Positions 1-7,356 of a stretch of 64,000 nt of DNA are shown here, piece by piece (position 1 is the stretch's first letter; every line of letters starts with the position of its first letter). Made by a program: the position numbers and the translations under genes. The notes under the pieces are model-generated. The model saw nothing but the letters and a program-made list of their open reading frames with translations. It did not search any database and was not told where the DNA came from. Location of the stretch: contig NZ_BMDJ01000004.1 of the NCBI RefSeq assembly GCF_014635725.1, positions 1 to 64,000 on the forward strand, written 5' to 3'. This DNA comes from Pedobacter mendelii. GTDB taxonomy: Bacteria; Bacteroidota; Bacteroidia; Sphingobacteriales; Sphingobacteriaceae.

Positions 1-74
1 AAACAGGACTTAAAAGATCGATTCTAAAAAGCCTTTTTGCACAACAACTTCTGCTTTTTTCAAGCAACAACTCT

Positions 75-108
75 GGGGGTCAATTTAAAATTGGCGAAAG
101 GGGGTCAA
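75..108. repeat. Terminal-type repeats, possible IS21-family element end
   Basis: The string GGGGGTCAA occurs twice, at 75-83 and 100-108, exactly 25 bp apart and followed by AT-rich sequence. Several IS21-family elements of Bacteroidetes carry multiple terminal repeats with a GGGGTCAA core. The histidine kinase remnant that begins just after suggests an insertion junction at about 110-120. The element body would lie outside the window to the left, so this is an inference from the repeat pattern alone. Confidence 0.35.
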
Positions 109-120
109 ATTTATTGGTAT

Positions 121-291
121 ATGCACTTTGATCAATTTACCGAATCTTCTCGACCTGGTACAATTGGGGAAAGCTCAACTGGTCTCGGATTATATCTGGC
201 CAAAAACTGTATCGAACGTCTTAAAGGCAAAATATGGTTTGACAGCGCAGAAGGTCAGGGAACGACTTTCTTTGTTGAATTTAAGACTTAA
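121..291 (+). pseudogene. 3' remnant of a sensor histidine kinase
   Basis: The readable protein holds only the end of an HATPase_c domain: the phenylalanine-rich F-box-like stretch (FDQF), the G2 box (STGLGLYLAKNCIE) and the closing strand GQGTTFFVEF. The DHp domain, N box and G1 box are missing, so it cannot work as a kinase. Upstream sequence in the same frame has no kinase similarity and contains the IS21-like repeats, so the gene was probably cut by an insertion. The exact junction cannot be fixed without the intact homologue. Confidence 0.7.
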
Positions 292-306
292 TAGTTTATT
301 TACTTT

Positions 307-513
307 ATGGATACTGCATCAGAAACAGATTATTTTTCCGGTTTTGATTACCCTGCCAATGCGCTTTTAAAGTTTAATGCTTGTGGCGATCTTTTTACTT
401 TTCTTTTAAAAGATGGCACAATCATTCATTATACAGCAAGTGATACATATTTATTCAAAAAATGGCTTGTGTGTAACGGAATAACGGATATAAGGTTAGA
501 GAAAAACAAATAG
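307..513 (+). CDS. Small hypothetical protein
   Basis: A 68-aa open frame begins 15 bp after the kinase remnant. It has no signal peptide or membrane segment and ends in a charged tail. I do not recognise the family. The amino-acid composition is protein-like, with mixed aromatic, charged and hydrophobic residues, and the start lies near the previous stop, which supports a real or formerly real gene. It could be cargo of the mobile element or a chromosomal remnant. Confidence 0.4.
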   Translation: MDTASETDYFSGFDYPANALLKFNACGDLFTFLLKDGTIIHYTASDTYLFKKWLVCNGITDIRLEKNK

Positions 514-543
514 AGCTTAAGTTATTTAAAGAGTAAACCGAAA

Positions 544-2578
544 TTAGAGGGATATGGATTGACTTGCTGGCCCTTCGTTAGATGATTGCTCATTATCATC
601 CGCTTTTAGAATTATTGAATTTCGTTTATCTTCCTTTTCACTTATTAAACCAAGTTCCTTGGCGAACAGTTCTTCAATATCTTGTTTGATTCTTTTATAA
701 TTTTCTTTAACATCCTCATCGCTCACATTAGCAACAACTGGAATAGGTTTGTATCCGTCTTCCTCGGCCTTAATAGCTGCATGGTCATTTTGTATCTCGC
801 TATGAAATACTTTAAGTTTAATTTTTTCTTCAGGGTTATCTGCAACAATACCTACAAATTCACCGGAAGATAGCGAGGCAATTTTTGAGGCGGGTATGGC
901 ATGATCCAACTGTGTAGATTTGGTAGTTGAGGTATCCGAACTGTTGATGCTCATACTCTGCCTATCCTGCATAATTTTACCGAAGGTTTCTGATAACTTT
1001 TTTGCAGTATCGCCAGTAACCTGCCCACTAATGATGTTGCCCACTATACCTATTATCACGTCAGCCTGTTCTCCTCCATAATCTTTTTTGAGCTGGCTAA
1101 AATCTTGCACAGCAAGTGTGGTGGCAACTTTGTTGCTACGGGCTGTAGCGATTAAACTATCAATGTTATTGAAATATATTGTCGGAAACTCATCGAATAC
1201 CAAGCTGCTTTTTAGCTGATCTTTACGGTTAACCAGCTTAATCATACGGGATATGTAGTGAAAGAACAGCACCATATACTTGTAATTTTTGTGGATTGTT
1301 ACCAACGCAAACGATCTTGGGTTGAAGCGGATTATTTACATCGAGCGTAAAATCGTTCCCACTCAACACATAGTAAAGCTGTGGTGAAGAAAGCCGTGCT
1401 AATCCAATTTTCGCTGATGCGATTTGGCCTTCTAACTGTTCTTTCGCTTTGTTTTGAAACGCAGAAACAAAAGGATTAATTAGCACCTTGATTTCCTCTT
1501 CCTGTTGCAAAACGGCAAACAAAGGGTCGTAATCCGCTTGCATTAATTCTATCACATGCGGCAATGTACAATACCTGCCATTCTCATATCTTCGTAAATA
1601 CCATATAATGGCAGTTAAAAAGTTGATGGGGCTTTCTACAAAGAAATCACCTTGTTTTTTTATCCAGTCCCGGTTTAAGCCTAACATGATCGTACGGCTT
1701 GCCTCTGTAGCATCGGTAATGTCTTCCATGCCAGCCGGGTCAAGCGGATTACAACGGTGGGTACGGTTTAAATCGTCAAAATTGATGATATAGAATGATG
1801 GCTTGATTTTAAAGTTCTTTTGATATTTTAAAAGCTTGTTGTAAGCGATTTTGGATAGATCGTCATATTTAAAATCGTACAAGAACATGGAAAACCCTTT
1901 TTTAAGGTGCTGGTCAATAATGTGCCTGATTACAAAATAAGACTTACCTGCTCCTGGAGTTCCGGCAACAAGCATTCCTCTAAATGGATTGATGAAATTT
2001 ATCCAACTGTGCCTAATCTTGTTCTTCAGCCTGTATTTTGCAGGCAGGTTTACCGAATATTCATTTTCGAGTAGCCGTTCTTCCTGTGGAAAGGTTTCAT
2101 TATCAGTATTAAAAATGTCTGTATCCAGTTTATTTCTGATCAGCCTTGATAGCAAGCCGCCACCAGTTAAAATCAGCAGGTAGCCAATAGAAGTAATACC
2201 GATGTAGCAGATGGCAATGATCGTAGCTTTGACATTCAGATAGAAGCACAACACACTGATGAAGTATAATAGGAACCCTGTGAGTAGATAGGCTATAATA
2301 GTATTCTTCTGTATCTTCTCATCTTTTTTGCCTTTTACACCAATGAGCGAGATAACCAAAGACAGTAAAGCTGCGAGTTTCGGTTTCACGATGTTGTTAA
2401 ATAACCCCGTTTTGGCAATGTTGGCTACAATGCGGTCGGTAATTGTTGCCGTCCAATCCCAATTTTTAAACGCTATATAGCAGCATAGGTAAAAATGGAT
2501 AGTTAATATAAAAATGCTGATTAGGCGTGTAAAGTCTATAATCTTTCTTAAACCCTGTATGTCTTCTCCCGTGTTCAT
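544..2578 (-). pseudogene. Type IV coupling protein (TraG/TraD/MobC-like), frameshifted
   Basis: The product would be the membrane ATPase that brings the relaxase-DNA complex to the conjugation channel. The first part (2578 down to about 1255) has several N-terminal membrane segments and the Walker A motif GTPGAGKS. The second part (about 1265 down to 544) continues in another frame with the Walker B-like SLVFDEFPT and a conserved C-terminal AAA-like region. The frames switch within 1240-1265: the upstream part reads GAVLSL and then leaves the homologous frame, while the other frame resumes with YISRMIKL. A single-base indel explains this. It could be a true mutation, a sequencing error, or less likely programmed frameshifting. 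It sits 12 bp downstream of the relaxase gene in one operon. Confidence 0.8.
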
Positions 2579-2590
2579 AATGATAATTTG

Positions 2591-3847
2591 TTATATGCGT
2601 AAACCTTTTTTTCTTCTCTTTTTCTTACCTGGTATCATAGGCGCATGGTCATACTGTGGTTTGCCTAAAAGATCTTTTAAATAATTAGATGGTGTAATCG
2701 GTTCGAGGTATGTCTTTGCAGGGTTGTTCGTTTCAAGTTTCAGATAGCTCGACCGCTGTTTTACAGGTTTTAGGTAGGTTTTAACCTGATCGGAATCATT
2801 GAATCGCTCCGTCAATGCCTTTGCGCTATACGCTTTACCCAAATCACTTCCATTAAAAACAGATTTAGTGCGGTGATCGATAAAAGTGGTTCCGTAAATA
2901 AAACCTTGTTCGTTCTGCCGCAATACAAGGCCGATGTTGTTCATTTTTAGTTCTGCTTGAAAAGTTGCCTTCATAAACTGATTATACTTGTTAAGTATTT
3001 TATCAATGCATTGCTTTAACTCATTTTTGTAGGGCTTCCTTTTTTCCTCATTGCGTTCAAATTTCTTTTCCAGGTTTCTTAATGTAGGTTTAGAATAAAA
3101 TGCGCTGGATTTGATGGGAACACCAATGGCATTTCCGTTGGCATCTAATATGGAATACATTAAACCTTTCTTTTCAAACATTTGTGTACCCTCTTCTCCG
3201 CGTGTAGCAATCACGTTGAATACCTTTAGTATCGCATTCAGTTCTGCAAGGGATGTAAACATATAATCTCTTGTAACTGCCGTTATTACATTGCTTATCA
3301 CTCGTTTTGTTGGCAAGTGGCCATACTTGGCCTTTTCAGGATCAATCGCTTTTATGCCAGGCTCTTGTTTGTACTTCCTGCTTTCTGCTCTGACAAGATG
3401 AAAGTCTTGTTCAATTGCTTTACGGGCGGGTTCTGATAGTTTTCGACCAATATCATGAAGGTCGATTCGTTGGGCAGCGGCCGTAATGTTGGTGCTAACA
3501 ATATGTACATGTAGGTGTGCTGAATCATCATGTCGATAAACAAGAAACGGCTGATCGCCAAAACCAATTTTATCCATGTAGGTTGCGGCTATCTGCTGCA
3601 AGGTCTCTACAGTAAGCTTTTCACTACTGTCAAAATTTAATGAAATGTGCATGGCATTGGTCTTGACGTTTGGCTTTAACATAGTTAGGTGGTTGAAGCG
3701 TTGCAGTTTATTCTGGAAACTCATTTTTTCAATATCACCGGCAAAGCCACTGGCAACTATCAGTTTTGCCTCCCCAGCAATTACTTTATTCTCATTATAA
3801 TGAAGCATTCCCCTGATGCTTTTGCCTGTACTTATTTTTGCAACCAT
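2591..3847 (-). CDS. Relaxase / mobilization nuclease (MobB-like)
   Basis: This is a DNA relaxase that nicks oriT and leads the strand into a recipient. The protein is 418 aa. The metal-binding histidine cluster HLHVH lies at residues 111-115, with H106 nearby, and a candidate nucleophile tyrosine is near residue 17 (MLHYNEN). The C-terminus is strongly basic (GKKKRRKKG), as expected for a DNA-binding protein. Its ATG overlaps the end of the preceding mob gene by 16 bp, so the two are probably translationally coupled, and the coupling-protein gene follows 12 bp later. Such relaxase-accessory pairs are typical of Bacteroidetes mobilizable elements. Confidence 0.9.
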   Translation of the reverse strand: MVAKISTGKSIRGMLHYNENKVIAGEAKLIVASGFAGDIEKMSFQNKLQRFNHLTMLKPNVKTNAMHISLNFDSSEKLTVETLQQIAATYMDKIGFGDQPFLVYRHDDSAHLHVHIVSTNITAAAQRIDLHDIGRKLSEPARKAIEQDFHLVRAESRKYKQEPGIKAIDPEKAKYGHLPTKRVISNVITAVTRDYMFTSLAELNAILKVFNVIATRGEEGTQMFEKKGLMYSILDANGNAIGVPIKSSAFYSKPTLRNLEKKFERNEEKRKPYKNELKQCIDKILNKYNQFMKATFQAELKMNNIGLVLRQNEQGFIYGTTFIDHRTKSVFNGSDLGKAYSAKALTERFNDSDQVKTYLKPVKQRSSYLKLETNNPAKTYLEPITPSNYLKDLLGKPQYDHAPMIPGKKKRRKKGLRI

Positions 3848-4239
3848 CTTTCAGCCAACTTTGATATGATTACTAAAAGACAGTCTACTTTCTCATCTAC
3901 CTTTTTATACAGGTCTGCTACTTTTAGCACATAAAATGCTCTATGTGTTTCCGCTTTATTCTGATTAAAGCTGCGGGTGATTTGATTAATATTGATACCT
4001 ATTGCTTTAAGTTCTTTTCGTATCATAGCCAGCTCTTCCATAATCGGGTTTAGGGTGATGTCCTTGTAAAAGCTTTTAATAGGCTGAGATGAAAGGATTT
4101 TACGGGCCACCTCTCCGACAGTGCTACAATCGCTTTCTGACTGTTTCTTTTCAAGCCGTTTAAATACTTTTTCTGTGACCCTTACAATTATAGGATGAGT
4201 TAACAATTGCTCTTGATCTGCTGCTTTTCTTCTTGACAT
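3832..4239 (-). CDS. Mobilization accessory protein (MobA/MobC-like relaxosome protein)
   Basis: A 135-aa protein starting at the ATG at 4239 (MSRRKAADQEQ); a longer in-frame start at 4296 adds residues unlike the family. It is a small basic helical protein with the motif ELKAIGININQITRSFN, the conserved core of relaxosome accessory proteins that help the relaxase bind and open oriT. An N-terminal basic segment followed by a ribbon-helix-helix-like region fits DNA binding. It overlaps the relaxase gene by 16 bp. oriT is expected close by, most likely upstream in 4240-4430, but I could not identify it. Confidence 0.8.
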   Translation of the reverse strand: MSRRKAADQEQLLTHPIIVRVTEKVFKRLEKKQSESDCSTVGEVARKILSSQPIKSFYKDITLNPIMEELAMIRKELKAIGININQITRSFNQNKAETHRAFYVLKVADLYKKVDEKVDCLLVIISKLAERWLQK

Positions 4240-4429
4240 AACGGGCAGTTTACAGAAGTTCAGGATTTGCGAGTTTCGAGCAAATCCACTGACCACAAGG
4301 GCAGCAAAGATATTTTTGTATACAAAAATACATCTTTGCTTAGACCAAGCGGGCTACAACGAAGCTCTTTCAGAAAGCTGCCCTGAACTTAGGTTTGTAT
4401 TAAATGAATGGGATTAATAGGGGCTAACC

Positions 4430-4603
4430 TTATGATTTAATATGATCAGATTTATCCTGTCGTTGGAGTTCATCCAATGAAATAAAACCTCTTAGAAGCT
4501 GCCGGATTTTTTGGCGGGGATCTGTTCTTATACGTTGGACATTTACTTTTAATCTGCCCTTTACCTGAGCACAAGTTGAATCATTGATATTTTTCCTTTT
4601 CAT
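4430..4603 (-). CDS. Small basic hypothetical protein of the mobile element
   Basis: A 57-aa frame from ATG at 4603 to TAA at 4430-4432. It is rich in Lys, Arg and Gln (starts MKRKNINDSTC) and reads as two short helices without a signal peptide. It is divergent from the small gene at 4780, and two CCCATATGGG palindromes lie between them. I do not recognise the family; a small DNA-binding regulator is possible. Support comes from composition and the shared regulatory region only. Confidence 0.45.
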   Translation of the reverse strand: MKRKNINDSTCAQVKGRLKVNVQRIRTDPRQKIRQLLRGFISLDELQRQDKSDHIKS

Positions 4604-4652
4604 GACTATTCTTATTAATAATCAAAGGTGGCATGTCTGAAATCTGGAAAAA

Positions 4653-4729
4653 CCCATATGGGAAATTTACTTTTTATGATATTCCCATACTAACCAATTT
4701 ATAGTTGACATATAATTTTCCCATATGGG
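4653..4729. promoter_or_regulatory. Paired palindromic operators CCCATATGGG
   Basis: The perfect 10-bp palindrome CCCATATGGG occurs at 4653-4662 and 4720-4729, centres 67 bp apart, each flanked by TTT/AAA. A half-site, TTCCCATA, lies between them at 4682-4689. The pair sits between two divergent small genes (4603 minus and 4780 plus). This is the arrangement of a dimeric repressor controlling divergent promoters; the regulator is unknown. Confidence 0.55.
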
Positions 4730-4779
4730 ATTTAAGCTCTTGGTAACATCAGATTATTGCGGTAGAAAGGAGTTATTTT

Positions 4780-4944
4780 ATGTATACAAAACCGCCAGAA
4801 ATAAGAAATGTTACCCCTGAGAAAGCAGTTAAGATCCTTCAGGAACATGGGACAATTATTACTGTAGAAGAAGCTAAATTAATTTTGGATTTCATGTATA
4901 AATTAGCTAAATTAGCTGTTAATCAATGCGTTAATAGTAATTAA
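4780..4944 (+). CDS. Small hypothetical protein upstream of the recombinase
   Basis: A 54-aa frame from ATG at 4780 to TAA at 4942-4944. It has an unusually good ribosome-binding site for this genome (AAAGGAG at 4766-4772). The protein reads MYTKPPEIRNVTPEKAVKIL and onward with two helices ending in the hydrophobic LDFMYKLAKLAV. Similar very short proteins with a TPEKA...GT..T.EEAKLILDFMYKLAKLAV pattern accompany recombinase genes in Bacteroidetes mobile elements, as far as I recall; I know no function. The recombinase gene starts 25 bp later, so both are probably one operon. Confidence 0.65.
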   Translation: MYTKPPEIRNVTPEKAVKILQEHGTIITVEEAKLILDFMYKLAKLAVNQCVNSN

Positions 4945-4969
4945 TACTATCCACAATAGAATCAGAGAA

Positions 4970-6541
4970 ATGAAAGTAGCAGATTTATATATTCGTGTAA
5001 GCACGGACGAACAGGCTGACAAAGGCTATTCACAAAGAGACCAGGATGAAAGATTACGCAAATATTGTGAACTCAATTCTATTAAGGTTAGAAAGGTTAT
5101 TTTTGAAGACCATTCTGCCAAAACGTTCATTCGTCCAAGATGGACACAATACTTAGGTGAAATTCGCAAAAATAAAGGAAAAGGTGCTGATTTGGTACTG
5201 TTCACTAAATGGGATCGGTTTAGCCGGAACGCGGGTGATGCTTATCAAATGATTGCGGTTTTAATGAAGTTAGGAATTGAACCTCAAGCTGTCGAACAAC
5301 CGTTAAACCTCGAAATTCCTGAAAACAAAATCATGTTGGCTTTTTATTTAGCTGCCCCAGAGGTTGAAAATGACCGCAGAGCATTAAATGTTAAGCAAGG
5401 AATGAGGCGGGCAAGAAAAGAGGGCAGATATATGGGCGTTGCGCCAGTTGGTTTTGATAACAAAACCCGCGAAGATGGCAGCAAATATATTGCTCATAAT
5501 CCAAAAGAAGCACCATTTATACAGTGGATATTTAACACAATTGCGGATAGTGTTTTTGCTCCTGATCAAATTAGAAAAATGGCTAATGAAAAGGGCTTTA
5601 TGATTAGCAGGATGAACTTTTATCGTGAGATAAGAAATCCTGTCTATTGTGGTAAAATAGTAGTGAAAAAATATAAAGATGAAGAAGAACAATGGGTAAA
5701 TGGCTTACACGAGCCTTTGATATCTGAAAAACTATTTTATAAGGTGCAGGACATTTTAAATGGCAGAACAAAGGTAATGAGGGTGCAGGCGGTGAAGATT
5801 AACGAAAGTTTACCGCTACAAGGCTTTTTACAATGCGCAACTTGTGACAGGCAACTTACTGGTAGTGCATCCAAAGGAAAGAAAGGAGGCTATTACTATT
5901 ATTATCACGCTCAAGCTGTTTATGGATGTGGGTGCAGGTATAAAGCCGATGAGGTAAATAAAGCAATCCTAAGTGAGTTGGTTAAGTTTATTCCCATTCC
6001 TGGAATGAATGAGTTATATAAGCTTATAGTAATGGATGTCTATAAACAGAGCAGAGGTGGTGCATTTAACGAAAGGAAAGAGATCGTTGAACAAATAGAT
6101 AAGCTTAATTCCAAATTGGCTAATGCAAGAGAGCTGCTATTTGATGAAAAGCTGGATCATTCTGATTTCTCAATTATGAAAAAAGAATGTGAGGAAAAAA
6201 TAAAAAGGTTAGAAGCATCGCTCACAGAGGTGAAGGCGCAAAAATCGAACACCATGAGTATCGATAATATGCTTATAAAAGCCATAGAGGCACTTTCCAG
6301 ACTAAAAGATATATATGAAGAGGGTAATGCTTTGACCAAAAGAGAGGTGTTGGGTTCGATATATCGTGAAAAGTTGAGATTTGATGGAAAGGAATATCGA
6401 ACCCCGAGACTCAACGAAGCAGCACACCTTATTTATCAGATTAACAAGAAGTTAAGAGAAAATAAAAACGGGAAAGATCGTAAGCCATTACGTCTTTCCC
6501 GTGCAGTACTCGGGGCGGGAATCGAACCCGCACGCCTTTGA
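4970..6541 (+). CDS. Large serine recombinase (resolvase/invertase superfamily integrase)
   Basis: This is the integrase of the element. The 523-aa protein has the N-terminal resolvase domain with the nucleophile serine S11 in YIRVSTDEQ and the downstream catalytic arginine motif TKWDRFSRN. A Recombinase domain follows (about 160-270), then a zinc-ribbon (CATC ... CGC) and a long coiled coil (about 365-430). The reading frame ends inside the tRNA-Leu gene on the opposite strand: the last residues, GAGIEPARL, are encoded by the complement of the tRNA 3' half. This indicates that the attachment site lies in the tRNA and that the attachment sequence provides the recombinase C-terminus and stop codon. 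Confidence 0.92.
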   Translation: MKVADLYIRVSTDEQADKGYSQRDQDERLRKYCELNSIKVRKVIFEDHSAKTFIRPRWTQYLGEIRKNKGKGADLVLFTKWDRFSRNAGDAYQMIAVLMKLGIEPQAVEQPLNLEIPENKIMLAFYLAAPEVENDRRALNVKQGMRRARKEGRYMGVAPVGFDNKTREDGSKYIAHNPKEAPFIQWIFNTIADSVFAPDQIRKMANEKGFMISRMNFYREIRNPVYCGKIVVKKYKDEEEQWVNGLHEPLISEKLFYKVQDILNGRTKVMRVQAVKINESLPLQGFLQCATCDRQLTGSASKGKKGGYYYYYHAQAVYGCGCRYKADEVNKAILSELVKFIPIPGMNELYKLIVMDVYKQSRGGAFNERKEIVEQIDKLNSKLANARELLFDEKLDHSDFSIMKKECEEKIKRLEASLTEVKAQKSNTMSIDNMLIKAIEALSRLKDIYEEGNALTKREVLGSIYREKLRFDGKEYRTPRLNEAAHLIYQINKKLRENKNGKDRKPLRLSRAVLGAGIEPARL

Positions 6542-6590
6542 AAGCACAGGATTTTAAGTCCTGCGTGTCTACCAGTTCCACCACCCGAGC
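6507..6590 (-). tRNA. tRNA-Leu (anticodon TAA)
   Basis: An 84-nt tRNA with acceptor strands GCTCGGG and CCCGAGT (the G1-U72 wobble is usual for bacterial tRNA-Leu), a long variable arm typical of class II tRNAs, anticodon loop CTTAAAA with anticodon TAA, and T-arm GCGGG-TTCGATT-CCCGC. The 3' CCA is not encoded. The recombinase gene overlaps its 3' half in antisense, consistent with the tRNA being the integration site. Confidence 0.95.
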
Positions 6591-6611
6591 AGGCGATTTA
6601 CCTTTTAAAAT

Positions 6612-6637
6612 AAATGCTTTCTGGTAGGAAAGCATTT
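6612..6637. other. Perfect hairpin between the two tRNA genes
   Basis: AAATGCTTTC at 6612-6621 and GAAAGCATTT at 6628-6637 form a perfect 10-bp stem with loop TGGTAG. It fills the 49-bp spacer between tRNA-Gly and tRNA-Leu and may separate or guide processing of a joint precursor. There is no T-run beyond the stem on the tRNA strand, so it is not a clear terminator. Confidence 0.6.
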
Positions 6638-6639
6638 AG

Positions 6640-6712
<73 letters not shown>

Positions 6713-6749
6713 ATATACAAAACACCTAATGCGTTTTGTTTTGGTGATG

Positions 6750-6779
6750 CAAATATAGATAGTTTTATATTTTTGTCAA
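6750..6779 (-). promoter_or_regulatory. Bacteroidetes-type promoter of the tRNA operon
   Basis: On the minus strand TTG (6779-6777) is followed after exactly 19 nt by TATATTTG (6757-6750), a perfect match to the Bacteroidetes consensus TTG-N19-TAnnTTTG. Transcription should start about 6743 and read tRNA-Gly and then tRNA-Leu. Confidence 0.75.
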
Positions 6780-6805
6780 GAATTTTCTTGTTAAAAATTT
6801 AATAT

Positions 6806-7294
6806 TTAATTTAAATTGCTGTCTTTCAGTACAAGTAAAATTAAATCAGTTTCAAATCCTCTTCCTTGCAGGTAGTTCATTAGCTTCATTTTTCTTTTTA
6901 AAGGATTGGATTCGTTTAAGAATTCTGCTTTTTTTACTGCTAAAGCTGTTAGTGTCTCTAAATATTCATCATCATCCAAACTATACAAAGCTTTTTGTAA
7001 AAGTTTTTGGGGTACGCCTTTTAACTTTAAGCCCTGTTTAATTTTTATTCTTCCCCACTTTTTAATATTGAATTTTCCAGAAGTATAACTTTTGGCAAAT
7101 CGCTCTTCGTTAAGGAAATTATTCATAATTAATTCAGAAAGAATCTCTTCAAGTTCATCTCCGCGGATTCCCCATTCCACTAACTTATACCTAACTTCTT
7201 TTTGAGAACGCTCCTGGTAAACACAAAAACTTTCGGCTTTTGAAAGTGCTTGCTTTTTATCTAAATATACTGCCTCTTGTTTACCGCTTTTCAT
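6806..7294 (-). CDS. recX: RecX family regulatory protein
   Basis: A 162-aa protein built of short helical repeats, as in RecX. The conserved patterns are R(S)QKEVRYKL, GI..DELEEILSELI..NFLNEERFAKSY and GR.KIKQGLKLKGV. RecX binds RecA filaments and limits recombinase activity. In E. coli recX follows recA; here it stands alone, upstream of the tRNA operon and divergent from murF-alr, as is common in Bacteroidetes. Length and motifs match the family. Confidence 0.88.
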   Translation of the reverse strand: MKSGKQEAVYLDKKQALSKAESFCVYQERSQKEVRYKLVEWGIRGDELEEILSELIMNNFLNEERFAKSYTSGKFNIKKWGRIKIKQGLKLKGVPQKLLQKALYSLDDDEYLETLTALAVKKAEFLNESNPLKRKMKLMNYLQGRGFETDLILLVLKDSNLN

Positions 7295-7356
7295 AATTAA
7301 ATACTGAAATTCGTAAAAATAATAACGATTAACGTATTTTTCTGAATATTAATAAA

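Noticed and set aside
37-120. N-terminal extension of the histidine kinase remnant
   Set aside because: It has no kinase similarity and contains the GGGGGTCAA repeats, so I treat it as non-coding flank.
6441-6635. Minus-strand frame reading ARVVELVDTQDLKSCAFKGVRVRFPP
   Set aside because: This is a translation of the tRNA-Leu gene itself, a well-known artefact. The tRNA explains the sequence.
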